Below are positions 39,376-49,144 of a DNA stretch of 64,000 bases, in pieces. Source of the stretch: Candidatus Streptomyces philanthi (GTDB lineage: Bacteria > Actinomycetota > Actinomycetes > Streptomycetales > Streptomycetaceae). Every line of letters starts with the position of its first letter. The stretch's first letter is position 1. The position numbers and the translations under genes are program-made. The notes below the pieces were generated by a model. It made no database searches. It was not told the DNA's origin and saw only the letters and a list, made by a program, of their open reading frames with translations. The DNA is taken from NCBI GenBank assembly GCA_018114805.1, contig CP073042.1:1364001-1428000 (forward strand), given 5' to 3'.

Positions 39376-39855
39376 TCAGGCGGGTGCGGGCAGCGTGCTA
39401 CGCAGCAGCGCCCGGATCGGGTGCCAGGACTCGGTGTCGTCGTCGGGAGCGGCCCGCCAGACCAGCCCGTCGGGGTGGTGCAGCACGGCCGTGACCTCGT
39501 CCGGGGTGGGGGGTTCCGCGTTGCCCCGCAGGTAGACCGCGCGCAGCCTCAGGTTGCGCAGCCGGGTCAGGGCGCGCTGCCGGTTCGCGGCGTGCACCAG
39601 GATGCGGATGCGCGGGCCCATGGCGGCGGCCCCGCTGAGCGCCCCGGTGCGAATGAACGCGCTTTCTGTCTCAGTGGTCACAGCGGCCTCAGCGGGCCCA
39701 CCGACCACTCCGGAACCGCTACCGCCCGCCGTGCGCGTCCCGTGACCCAGCGTGCCGCCCGGGCCTGTAACCGCCGGCCGACCGAACGGGCCGGGCAGCG
39801 AGACCGCCACCACCACATCGCCGCCCGGAAGCTTGGTAAATCCACCGCCTGCCAT
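39376..39855 (-). CDS. Conserved hypothetical protein
   Basis: 159 residues, no signal peptide or membrane helix. The first 70 are Gly/Thr/Ala-rich and probably disordered. The C-terminal half is a compact alpha/beta region (RIRILVHAANRQRALTRL, then AVYLRGNAEPPTPDEVTAV). GC3 pattern fits a real gene, and the frame is stop-free. No family is recognised. Confidence 0.6.
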   Translation of the reverse strand: MAGGGFTKLPGGDVVVAVSLPGPFGRPAVTGPGGTLGHGTRTAGGSGSGVVGGPAEAAVTTETESAFIRTGALSGAAAMGPRIRILVHAANRQRALTRLRNLRLRAVYLRGNAEPPTPDEVTAVLHHPDGLVWRAAPDDDTESWHPIRALLRSTLPAPA

Positions 39856-39916
39856 GCTCTCGATCGCCCCCTGAGACGTCGCGTCAACAAGAATCTCGTA
39901 GGGGCATCTAAACGCG

Positions 39917-39949
39917 AATCGGCCGCCGCCCGCTAGGGGCGACGGCCGA
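39917..39949 (-). terminator. Hairpin after the M6 protease gene
   Basis: ATCGGCCGCCGCC and GGCGACGGCCGAT pair with one mismatch across a short loop, 24 bp past the protease stop on the minus strand. Confidence 0.6.
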
Positions 39950-39972
39950 TACCGCTGTGACCTGCGACTATG

Positions 39973-42220
39973 TCACTTCCGGCTGGAAGGGCCGACGCGG
40001 AGGGTCATCGTGGACCCGTCCCACGCCTCGTGCAGGATCTTGATCTGCGTGTTGGTGTCAGGAACCTTGACGCCACCGGTCGGGTTGGTGTCGTACCAGT
40101 AGGTGCCCTTGCGGTCGTCGAAGACCGACACGCCGCGCTTCGCCGACACCCGGGCGGCCTTGCCGTCCTTGTGGACGGTGAAGCCGTCGGTGCGGAAGTG
40201 GCTGAAGGTGGAGTCGTACGCCTGGAAGCGGTTGCGCATCAGGGTGCCGTCCGACCACTTCTCGGGCTTGGCGTGCGCGTCGACCGGCAGGATCTGACCC
40301 AAGCCCGGGTGCGCGCTCACGTTGTTGTCGGGCGTGGCGGTGTCCCACAGCCAGATCAACAGACCGTTCTGGTACGGGTAGTGCTCGACCCAGTCCGGCC
40401 GGGTGGAGGTCCAACCGTAGTTGTACGGGCCGACCTTGAGGGTCTTGTGGTAGCTGAGGTACTGCCGGTTCTCCGCGATGTAGTACTGCGGGTAGTTCTT
40501 AGTGAAGGACTCGCCGATGCGCGAGAAGCCCTTGCTGGTCCAGCCGTTGTCATCACCCTCGGCGCCGTCCTGGAAGAGCGGCTTGCCGTCGGTCGTGCCG
40601 TCGACGGGCGTCCAGTTGGCGCCGCCGCCGTCGGTGGAGACCTCCGCGTATAGGTAGTCGTAGTTCTCCTCGATGTCCCACCAACCCTGCAGGTCGAGGG
40701 AGGCCTTGGCCTTGCCGGTCAGGTCCACCGGGCGGGCCAGGGTGTTCTTGAGGTCGTTGCCCATGCCGCTCCACCACTGCTTGCCGCCGGCGGCGGGCTG
40801 CACGATCTTGGTGGTGCTGGACTTGTACGGGAGCTCGACCAGGAGCGCCTGCTTGTCCTTGGTGTTGTACTCGGCCACGCCCAGCTTGTGGGTGGAGCGC
40901 GTGGCGGCCTTGGCCTGGCCGTAGTTGAGCCAGCCGAGCTGGAGCTTGTCCCAGGCGTTCATGTCGCCGGGCAGGTCACCGATGCTGTCCTTGCCCTCGC
41001 CGAGCCAGGAACCGGTGGACATCAACGACCAGAAGCCGACCGAGGATTCGGCCCGGTTCGTGGTGTCATACTCGTCCGGTAGGCCGAGGTCGTGGCCGTA
41101 CTCGTGGGCGAAGACACCGAGTCCGCCGTTCTCCGGCTGCATCGTGTAGTCGCCGACCCAGATGCCGGTGCCGCCGATCTGGGCGCCACCGGACCTGTTG
41201 CCTTCCGGGCCCGTCTTACCGGCGTCGGTGCCGTACGCGTACCAGCGGTGCGCCCACAACGCGTTCTCGCCCTGCACGCCGCCGCCGGCCGACTCGTCCT
41301 CGCCCGCGTGGACGATCTGGAAGTGGTCAATGTAGCTGTCGGGCTCGTTGAAGTCGCCGTCACCGTCGAAGTCGTAGCGGTCCCACTGGTAGTACTTGGC
41401 CAGGTCCGCCTTGATCTGCGCGTCGGTACGGCCGGCGGCCTTCTGGTCCTCGGCCCACCGGGTCACGCCGTCGCGGATCAGGTCCCAGGCGTTGGAGCAG
41501 TTGGTGTCGCCGCAGTAGTTGGAGCCGTAGCGGGCCTCGTTGTGGTCGACGGGCCTCGTTGTGGTCGACCTTGACCCAGTCGGAGACCTCGCCCTCAACC
41601 GAGTAGCGGCCCGAGGACTGCTTCTCGTATTACTTCTTGAGCGATTCCTTGTTCTTCGCCTTCGAGAAGTACAGGTCCTCGTAGTGCTTGCGGTCGTAGT
41701 CCGCCTTCCAGGCCGTGCTGTTGTCCTTGGCACGGTCCGGCTTGGCTATCTGGTTGTGCGCGGGGCCGGGGTCGCCGCCGTACTTCTTGACTGGGGGCTG
41801 CGGACCGTCCGGGCCGTCCGGGTCGTATGTGGTCTCGTTGTCGACCTTGTCGCCGAACTCGACCAGAATCGTGAAGATCTTGTCGGTCTTCTCCCGGCCC
41901 AGCTCGACGTACTTGCCCCGGTCGAGCTTGACCACCTGGGACGCGCCGCGGCGTTCGGCCTTGGCCTCGCCGGAGATGACCTGGCGCAGCGCGTCCTCGC
42001 GCTGCGCCTTCTGCTACTCGCTGAACGGGCCCGCCAGGTCGTGCTCGACGTGCTTGCGCGGTGCGGCGGGGTCGTGGCCCGCCGCCGTCGGGGCGCTGGC
42101 CGCCGGGGTGCTGCTACGGTCGTCGGCCTGGGCCACGCCCACCGAGAGCGCGCCGGCTCCGAGTGCGCCGATCACCGTGGCGATGGCGATGGGTCTCATC
42201 GCCCTCCGTTGACTTTTCAC
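39973..42220 (-). pseudogene. Secreted M6 immune-inhibitor-A-like metalloprotease with three lesions
   Basis: Restored length would be about 740 residues. A signal peptide (IAIATVIGALGAGALSV, ending AQA-DD) precedes the propeptide. The zinc motif is in GVFAHEYGHDLGLPDEYD, followed by a conserved Met-turn-like SLMSTGSW, and the C-terminal half carries the immune-inhibitor-A MAM/VEG beta domain. Three breaks are seen: TAG at 42014-42016, TAA at 41630-41632 (both in frame, with homologous sequence continuing), and a 19-bp tandem duplication at 41532-41569 shifting the frame. It degrades extracellular proteins in related species. Confidence 0.88.
41532..41569. repeat. 19-bp exact tandem duplication inside the protease gene
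   Basis: GGGCCTCGTTGTGGTCGAC occurs at 41532-41550 and again at 41551-41569 with no spacer. Removing one copy restores the reading frame. Confidence 0.95.
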
Positions 42221-42465
42221 CTGAGTACTGCCTCCCCAGTCAAGATAAGTGTCGCTATTTGACCGGAGTTAATGCAGAAAAGACAGAACTTGACTTGGAC
42301 ACGCCAGCCCAGTACGTTTTTTGCTCTTCATGCTCCACATAGCGAACGGTCAGACGGCGTACGCCCGGAGGCCCACGGGGGCCGCTGGCGAACGGCGGGC
42401 AGCCGCGGGCGGAGCGCCGCCGACGCGCCGCCCGGCGCCGCTCCGCGCGGAGGCCGGACGCGGCG

Positions 42466-42843
42466 CTAGCGGTCGGTCGGGGTCGGACTGGCGAGCGGGG
42501 AGCGCCGGTCGGAGGCGGACGGCGGCTCGGTGGGTTCCGGCGCCAACTCCTCGATGACGTCCCGGCATTCCGGCGGGTAGGCGACGTCCCGTACGATCAT
42601 GACCGTCACCGTCTGCCTCACCCCCTGGTCCGTCAGCTCCTTGGCCCCCGCCGCCGCCTCCCGCACGGACTCCTCGCGCGCGTACTCGATCTCGCTCGCG
42701 ATCTCGACGCACCGCGCGTACGACAACGGCGCGTCGGTGGGCGACGGGCGCGACCTCGGCCCCTCGGGCACGCCCGGCCGGGCCGCCAGGATGATTCCGG
42801 CAGCGGCGGCCAACACGTCGACGGTTCGCAGTACATGACGCAC
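42466..42843 (-). CDS. Hypothetical exported protein
   Basis: 125 residues. A short N-terminal hydrophobic segment (VDVLAAAAGIILAA) could be a weak signal peptide or anchor. The central part is helical and charged (CVEIASEIEYAREESVREAA), with two Cys that may pair (ARCVEI and PPECRDV), and the end is Pro/Ser-rich. No family recognised; the start is uncertain. Confidence 0.5.
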   Translation of the reverse strand: MRHVLRTVDVLAAAAGIILAARPGVPEGPRSRPSPTDAPLSYARCVEIASEIEYAREESVREAAAGAKELTDQGVRQTVTVMIVRDVAYPPECRDVIEELAPEPTEPPSASDRRSPLASPTPTDR

Positions 42844-43224
42844 GGCAGGTCAGCTTCCTTCACGCTTGGCACGGTGACCGCCATATCTGATCAGAAATGC
42901 GCAGTCCGCGCGGTGGCAGCGTGAGATCGGCTGATTACCTGGCGGAACCTCAACGTTCCGGCGCCGACGGCGTCCCCCCGCTCGACACCCACGCCCCACC
43001 CCCGGCTGTCAACCGGCGCGCAGCGAACGGACGTTGTTTGGCCGGATGATTCCGTGCGCCCCTCGTGCACCGGCACCGTGGGTTAGGTCACGCTTACTGG
43101 AAGTCCGTCTGGGGCATTCAGCACAGTAGGTTTTTCCGTTGACATCTTCAGCGTGACGCTCGCCCCCACAGCGCCCCCATATCGTCTTCGCCCCAATATC
43201 GTCTTCTTGAGGACAGATATTGCC
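42844..43224. other. 381-bp divergent intergenic region
   Basis: No gene supported. AT-richer patches near 43085-43145 and 43180-43225 likely hold the promoter of the small membrane-protein gene. Confidence 0.5.
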
Positions 43225-43500
43225 ATGCCGCGTCCGACCCCAGCCCAGCTCGTCTACGGTTCGGCGACCGTCGTCCTGTCGACCCTCGCCATGCTGCTGC
43301 TCTCCGAGGTGCGATCAGGTGCGGGCGTGGCGGTCATCGCGGTGGCCGGCCTCGCCCTCGGGCTGCTCGTCGCCGTGACCGTGTCGATCCCCCGGGCCGC
43401 CCCGGCGCCCTCGGGCCCGGGCGCGGACTCCTCGCCCGTGACCCGGCTCCCGCTCCGACGCTCCGAGCCGCGCGCCACCGAGCACAGCCTGCACAGCTGA
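43225..43500 (+). CDS. Small two-helix membrane protein
   Basis: 91 residues beginning MPRPTPAQLVYGSATVVLST. Two hydrophobic helices (residues about 10-25 and 35-55) are followed by a Pro/Ser/Arg-rich cytoplasmic tail. GAGGA lies upstream. No function recognised; it is convergent with an RDD gene across a long hairpin. Confidence 0.6.
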   Translation: MPRPTPAQLVYGSATVVLSTLAMLLLSEVRSGAGVAVIAVAGLALGLLVAVTVSIPRAAPAPSGPGADSSPVTRLPLRRSEPRATEHSLHS

Positions 43501-43557
43501 CCCGCCACCACGCGGCCAGCCCCACCGCCACCCCCAGCCACACGGCCAGACAGTCAC

Positions 43558-43633
43558 ACGCGTCCCCAGTCAGACACGGCGAAGCCGGCCCGCGAGGACG
43601 GGCCGGCTTCGCCGTGTCTGACTGGGGACGCGT
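43558..43633. terminator. Bidirectional terminator with 35-bp perfect arms
   Basis: 43558-43592 is the exact reverse complement of 43599-43633, with loop CGAGGA. It separates the convergent small membrane-protein and RDD genes. Confidence 0.85.
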
Positions 43634-43649
43634 ACGGGACGCGGGGTGG

Positions 43650-44177
43650 TCAGCGCGCCTCGACGACCACGGTCTTGGCCAGCTTGTCGTGCAGGCACTG
43701 CTGGAAGGGCTTGTCCCACAGGTGCCACAACGAGTTGAGCAGCCAGAACAGCGTGCCCAGGAGGATGGGCTGGGCGATGCCGGGCAGGGCGTACATCGCG
43801 GCCCGCGCCCAGCCCTTGCCGCGCGGGACGTCGCCGTCGGCCAGTACGGCCACCCGGATGCGGGCCGCCTTCTTGCCGAGGGTCTGCCCGCCGCGGGCGA
43901 GCATGGCGCCCTCGTAGCCGAAGTAGACGATGAACGTGAGGACGGCGCTGATCGCGGTCTTGCCGATGTCCGGGTCGTTCGGGTCGTCCATCGCGGACTG
44001 CAACGCACCCGTGGCGGCGAGCGCCAGCGTCCAGATGACGCCGAGGATCAACGTGTCGAGCAGCCGGGCCACGAACCGTTGGCCCGAGGTGGCCAGCGGA
44101 GCCATGCCGGGGGGCTGCGTCATGGGGTACGGGGAGTGTGGCGGCCCGTACGGGGGCGGCGGCTGGTTGGCGCTCAT
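43650..44177 (-). CDS. RDD-family membrane protein (first of three)
   Basis: 175 residues. After a Pro/Tyr-rich N-terminus, the RDD domain starts at FVARLLDTLILGVIWTLALA, with the characteristic Arg and Asp residues, then YEGAMLARGGQTLGKKAARI with the conserved Gly-Gln-Thr-Leu-Gly-Lys-Lys, and ends with LLNSLWHLWDKPFQQCLHDKL. Three membrane helices. RDD proteins of unknown or ion-transport function. Two more RDD genes follow upstream on the same strand. Confidence 0.9.
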   Translation of the reverse strand: MSANQPPPPYGPPHSPYPMTQPPGMAPLATSGQRFVARLLDTLILGVIWTLALAATGALQSAMDDPNDPDIGKTAISAVLTFIVYFGYEGAMLARGGQTLGKKAARIRVAVLADGDVPRGKGWARAAMYALPGIAQPILLGTLFWLLNSLWHLWDKPFQQCLHDKLAKTVVVEAR

Positions 44178-44345
44178 GCCCCGATTACATCAGCGAGCGC
44201 CGCGCGCGCCCAGATCGGGCCCGGGAATACCCCCCGGGTCGTTACCCATCGGCAATCTGTGTCGGCACGAGCCCGCCCTGCGGCCGGTCCGCTCCGAGCC
44301 GTGGGGGCGAGCGTGACGGGGCGGGGCCGGGCGGGCGGCCCGGGC

Positions 44346-45159
44346 TCACTCGGTGGAGACCACGACCGTCTTGGCCACCTTGTCGTGCAGGCACTGCCGG
44401 TACGGCCGGTCCCAGGTGCACCACAGGATGTTGACCAGCCAGAAGAGGAAGCCGCAACACGGGACGATCTGTGGCAGTGCGTAGGTCCCCGCCCGGAACC
44501 AGCCGGGCTGCCCCGTCGGATTCGCGCCATTGTTGAGCATCGCCACCCGCAGCTTCATCAGCTTCTTGCTCATGGTCTGGCCGCGCGTGGTGATCATCAG
44601 CCCCTCGTAGGCGAAGCAGACGATCTGCGTCGCCGATGACTTGCCCGTGTCGTCGGGGTCGGTGGGGTCGTAGCCGCCGAGCGACAGCAGCATGATCACG
44701 CTGACCGGGATGGCGACGATGAGCCCGTCGGCGATCCTGGCGACCAGCCGCCGCCCGAGCCCACCCAGCGGCGGCATGCCGGCCAACGGGTCGGCGGCCC
44801 CGCCGTAGAGGTCGCCTCCCGTAGGGATCGCCACCGCCGTACGGGGGCACGCCGCCGTACCCGCCGGGCTGGTCCCCGTACGGACCGCCGTAGGGCCCGC
44901 CGTACGGGGAGCCACCGCCCGGCGAGCCGTTGTACAGGCCGCCGCCGGGCGGACCGCCCCGCGCGCCCACGCCCTGCGCGCCCCCGCCGGGCCAGCCGGG
45001 CTGGCTCGCGGCGGGCCCGGGATGGGCCGCGTCGAACGGGCCCGGGGCCCCCGCGCCTGACTGACCCGCGCCCAGGGCCCCCGGAGCGCCCGTGCCGGGG
45101 TGGCCCGAGGGCGGCTGCGGCGGCTCGCCGGAGCCGGGCTGGGGCTGGTCGGTGCTCAT
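44346..45159 (-). pseudogene. RDD-family membrane protein (second), frameshifted
   Basis: The N-terminal 110 residues are Gly/Pro/Tyr-rich with repeated YGGPYGGPYG, then the RDD domain LGRRLVARIADGLIVAIP, GLMITTRGQTMSKKLMKLRV and ILWCTWDRPYRQCLHDKVAK. The frame changes at about 44820 (PYG/GDLYGG boundary), compatible with one extra base in GGGAGGC. Restored length about 270 residues. Confidence 0.85.
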
Positions 45160-45274
45160 GGCCCGAGTCGAACCCGACGGCAGGCCCGGCGCATCCGGCG
45201 AGCGCCGTTCGGGCGACGTGGCTGGCCCATCCGAGCAGGCGAGCCGCCGCGTACGCCGCCCGCCACCGAACGGG

Positions 45275-47168
45275 CTACTCCCGGCCCGAGGCCACGAACG
45301 TGCGCGCCGCCTTGTCGTGCCAGCACTGCCGCCACGGCCGGTCGAACAAGCACCACACCACGTTCACCAGGCCGATGACCAGCAGCCCGAGCACCCCGTA
45401 CACCAACCACCGGCGCAGCGCCGCGCCGAGAGTCGGGGTGTCGTGGTCCTCGATGTCGAGCACCCGCATCCCGCACAGCTTCTTGCCCAGCGTGCGCCCC
45501 CACTTGGCGGTGGGCAGCGCCTCGTAGACCACGCCGAGCAGCAGCAGCGCCGCGAGCGCCAGGGCCAGGTAGCCGCCGGTGGTGCCGTCGAGCAGGTAGA
45601 CGGTGACGGTCTCGCCGCTCTGCTTGGCCTCGTCGACCTTCTCATCGATGTGGTCCTTGGCCCGCGTCCACAGCGGCAGCACGACGGCGCCGACGAGCCC
45701 GCCGAGCACCAGCGTGTCGACGAGCCGGGCGGTCAGTCGCCGACCGAGCCCGGCCGGCCGGCTCTGCGCCTGGGCCGCGCTCAGGAACGGGTTGTTGACC
45801 GGGGGCTTCCACGGGATGACGTCGTCGATCGAGCCGGCGTGCGCGCCGCCCTGGCCCGCCGGCTGGGCGAGGTCGTGCACGCGCTGCGCCCAGTCGGCCT
45901 GACCGGCGCCGACGCCCGGCCCCCCGGGAGCGGGCGCCGGCGTGGGGGCCGGTTGCGCGGGGGCGGTCTGCCGGGGCACGGGGCGGGGTGCCCTGGGTCG
46001 GGATCTGGGTGCCCGGCACCGGCTGGGGGTGGGCCCCCGGGGCGCCATGGTGCGGCGCGGCCTGCGCGGGAGGGGCGCCGCGGGGGCCTGCTGGGCGGGG
46101 GGGCGTTGGCGTGGTGGCGAGGCTCGTCCGGGCCTGTCCCGCGCGGGCCTGTGCGTCGCGGTCCTGCGCGTCGCCGTCGCGGCCCAGCGCGCGGATGGTC
46201 AGCGTGCCGTCCCGACCGCCCGGGGCGGGCGGGCCGGCTGCCGCCGCGTCCTGTGACGGGCCCTGGGCGCCGCCCGGTTCGGCGTCCTGGCGTTCGCGGC
46301 GCAGCGCCCGGATGGTGAGCGTGCCGTCGCCGCCGGCCCGTCCCGCGACCGCGTCGGCGGCCGCGGGCTGGCCGGCGCCCTGGCCGGGGGCTGCGTCGGC
46401 GGGGGCCGGCACGGTGGGCGCGTTGGGCGCGGTGACCTGGCGCGGCAGGGCGGGGGTGCCGCCCTGCCGGGAGGGCCGCGCGAGGCGCGGCGCCGGCGTC
46501 GAGTTCGCGGCCCCGCGCCTGCGGGGGCTCGACCGCCGCCGGGGAGCCGACCGCCGTGGGACCGGGTGCGGCGGGTCCCGGCGCCGGGGTCGGGGCGATG
46601 CCGGTCGGCGGGACCACACGCGGGTCGTCCTGGGCGTCGCCCCAGGACGGTAAGGAGCCGGGGCGGCCGGCCGGGGCGTCCTCGGCGCCCCAGGACACGC
46701 GCTGGTTCGCCTCGCCCGCGAAGCCCGCCTGCCGCGAGGTGTCGGCGTACCAACCGCCGCCCGGCGCGGGGCCGCTGTCCGGCGACTGCTGCGGGTCGTG
46801 CCAGGGCGCGGCGTCGGCGGGCCGGGGGGCGCGCCCGGCGCGCGCACGCCCACCTCGCCGCGCGGGCGCAGTTCGGGCAGCGCGCCGCCGGCGGCGGGGG
46901 GCTGTTCGTCGAAGAAGACCGGCCCCGTCTGGTCGGGGACCGCGCCCGCCTGTTGGGTGGTGTCGATCGGCGGCTGCTCGGTCGGGGCGAGCTGCGGGCC
47001 CTGGCCGTCGGCGTCGGGCGGCGGCGCGGGCACGGCCTCCCCCTCGCCGGGGGCGGGCCGGCTGGTGCCGGGCACCCAGGCGGCGCCGTTCCAGTAGCGG
47101 ATGTAGCCGGGGATGGACGGGTCAGGGTAGTAGCCCTGCGTGGGGCCGCTGTCGCCGGGCACGCTCAT
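45275..47168 (-). pseudogene. DUF2510-RDD fusion membrane protein (third), three frameshifts
   Basis: The start MSVPGDSGPTQGYYPDPSIP at 47168 opens with a DUF2510 domain (GYIRYWNGAAWVPGTSRPAP). A 330-residue Pro/Ala-rich linker follows; it includes two copies of DGTLTIRAL. The C-terminal RDD domain has LTARLVDTLVLGGLVGAV, KWGRTLGKKLCGMRV and VWCLFDRPWRQCWHDKAART. Frame changes occur near 46810, near 46500 and near 45985. Corrected, the protein is about 630 residues. DUF2510 fused to RDD is a known actinobacterial arrangement. Confidence 0.82.
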
Positions 47169-47525
47169 GGTCTCCGATGTCCCGTATCTGCTCGACCGCC
47201 TGGGCCGTGCTGTCTGTGCGGTGGGTGGCGCTACGCAGTCTGCCGCACCGGCGTGGCGCGGTGAACAGGCGCTCCGCGACCTTCCGGGCTGGCCGCACGG
47301 CCCCGCAGCGGCCCCCAGGTCTACCAGAAGGCCCCCTGCGCCGCGCCCCGCAATACCCACTGACCACCCGCACGCGGGCGGGTTCAGAAAAAATTCCGAC
47401 TGAATGTGGGAACTCGCGTAATGGTGCGGGGGGGTAGCGCGCTCTAACCCGTGCGGGTCGCCACGCGGCGGCCCGTGGTCCACGCAACCAAGCCAACACA
47501 ACGCAGAGCAGAGAGGGCGCACCGC
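47169..47525. other. 357-bp divergent intergenic region
   Basis: Between the DUF2510-RDD gene and ssgG. An AT-richer stretch (about 47385-47430) precedes ssgG and likely carries its promoter; no operator is recognised. Confidence 0.5.
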
Positions 47526-48005
47526 ATGCACACCGTGGTGGAACGAGAACTGGAACTGAACCTGGTGCTGTCTCCCGAGCGCAGCATCCCCGTGCCGGCC
47601 AAGCTGGTCTACCGCACGGACGAGCCGTACGCCATGCACATCACCTTCCACGTGGGCTCCGACTCCCCCGTCAACTGGACGTTCGCGCGCGAGTTGCTCG
47701 TCGAGGGGGTATTTCGCCCGTGCGGGCAGGGCGACGTGCGGGTGTGGCCGACCAAGGTGGACGGGCGCAGCGTGGTGTGCATGGCGCTCAGCTCGCCGGA
47801 CGGCGACGCGCTCCTGGAGGCGTCGGGACCGATCGTCTCGGCCTGGTTGGAGCGGACGCTGCGGGCCGTGGCGCCGGGGTCGGAGAGCGAGCGGCTCGGG
47901 ATCGACGACGCGCTGAGCGAGTTGCTGACGCCGACCCCGGGCGACGACTGGTGGCTGCACGGCCCGTGGCCCTCCGACGAGTCGCCGGAGGGCCACGGGG
48001 CGTAG
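47526..48005 (+). CDS. ssgG: SsgA-family sporulation/cell-division regulator
   Basis: 159 residues; the SALP family signature is VVERELELNLVLSPERSIPV, VPAKLVYRTDEPYAMHITFH, WTFARELLVEGVFRPCGQGD and VRVWP. SALPs control septum placement and peptidoglycan dynamics in sporulating actinomycetes. The position beside RDD and hppD genes matches SsgG as I recall its S. coelicolor locus; the specific paralogue is less certain than the family. Confidence 0.88.
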   Translation: MHTVVERELELNLVLSPERSIPVPAKLVYRTDEPYAMHITFHVGSDSPVNWTFARELLVEGVFRPCGQGDVRVWPTKVDGRSVVCMALSSPDGDALLEASGPIVSAWLERTLRAVAPGSESERLGIDDALSELLTPTPGDDWWLHGPWPSDESPEGHGA

Positions 48006-48022
48006 GGGTGCGGGTGCGCGGG

Positions 48023-48415
48023 TCAGCTCCCAGGCCCCTCGCTGACCGTGAGGAACTCGATGGCGTGTCCGTCGGGGTCGTCCACGTACAGGCCGCGTCC
48101 GCCGGACCGGTGGTTGAGCTGTCGCGGCCCCTGGTGCCCCGGGTCCGACCAGTAGGGCAGGTCGCCCTCCCGGACGCGGGGGTAGATCCCGTCGAGCTCC
48201 TCCTCGGAGACGAGGAACGCCAGGTGCTGCATGACGATCTGGTCGGGCTGGACGATGAAGTCCGCGTAGTCGATCGTCAGGCCGCCCTCGACGGGCACGG
48301 CGACGAACGGGCCGAACGGCTCGGGGTCGAGGGCGCCGAGCAGCCGGGTGAGGAATCGGGCGGACGCGGTGCTGTCGGTGCTGTGGATGATGGTGTGGTC
48401 AAGGCGCGCGGCCAC
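48023..48415 (-). CDS. VOC-fold dioxygenase-like protein
   Basis: 130 residues from GTG 48415 (GGGAGG upstream). LDHTIIHSTDSTASARFLTR supplies the first metal-ligand His, and GRGLYVDDPDGHAIEFLTV the last Glu, so a full metal site of the glyoxalase/extradiol type is present. Convergent with ssgG with only 17 bp between stops. Substrate unknown. Confidence 0.88.
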   Translation of the reverse strand: MAARLDHTIIHSTDSTASARFLTRLLGALDPEPFGPFVAVPVEGGLTIDYADFIVQPDQIVMQHLAFLVSEEELDGIYPRVREGDLPYWSDPGHQGPRQLNHRSGGRGLYVDDPDGHAIEFLTVSEGPGS

Positions 48416-48698
48416 GGTGCCTCCCGGGTCGAATGTCCTTGCTTCGCAGGGGAGTTGAATGCTTTCGACGGTACGGCGACGGGGTTCGGCCGGCCATCGG
48501 GCTTTGGCCGTACGACCGGCGGACCAGCGGCAGGTGGGCACGTCGCGCGGTCGGGCCGCAGGTGGTGGCGCCCCGCCTACTCCGCGGGTCCCGACCCGGG
48601 CGGCGCACGCGCGCGGGCGCTCCGGCGCTCCTGGTCGGGGCACGGCGCAGGCCCGGTGCTCACGCGGTGGCGAGTACCGGGCCTGTGGCGTGCCGGGA

Positions 48699-48957
48699 TC
48701 AGATCTGGCTGGCCAGCGAGCGGTTGGCGAACTGGTTGCTGCCGAGCTGGTGCGGGCAGTACGACGGGAAGACGTTGCCGGTGGCCTTCTGGAGTCTTCT
48801 CGACGTGCACGTTGTAGTGCTCGTCGCCGTGCGTGTCGTTGGCGACGGCCAGGTCACCGAAGCTCTGGGCCGTCGCCGCCGCCGTGCTCACCGCGCCGCC
48901 GGCGGCGGCGAGCGCGAAGCTGGAGGCGGTGACCGCCAGGATCTGGCGCATACGCAT
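48699..48957 (-). pseudogene. Small secreted protein, frameshifted
   Basis: The start at 48957 has GAGGAG seven bases upstream. A signal peptide (MRMRQILAVTASSFALAAAG, cleavage after TAAATA) precedes the mature part SFGDLAVANDTHGDEHYNVH. The first frame then degenerates to a Pro/Arg tail; another frame gives a coherent end (ATGNVFPSYCPHQLGSNQFA, then NRSLASQI) stopping at 48699. One extra base near 48797 explains it. Restored length about 85 residues. It resembles small surface proteins of streptomycetes such as rodlins, but the family is not certain. Confidence 0.65.
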
Positions 48958-49144
48958 GTCAGGCTCCTCTTCCGAGAGGTGAAGGGACTTCGCCACGTAA
49001 ACAGCCGCCGCTCACGGGGGGGGCACGCCCGACACGGAAGATTTGGTACGAAGCCCCTCCAATGGGCGACGCGGGTCGCCCGGTGTTGCCGCCCCGTCCG
49101 CCGCCCGGCCGTGCGTGGTGGGCGGGCCGGGGGCGCGGGGCACG

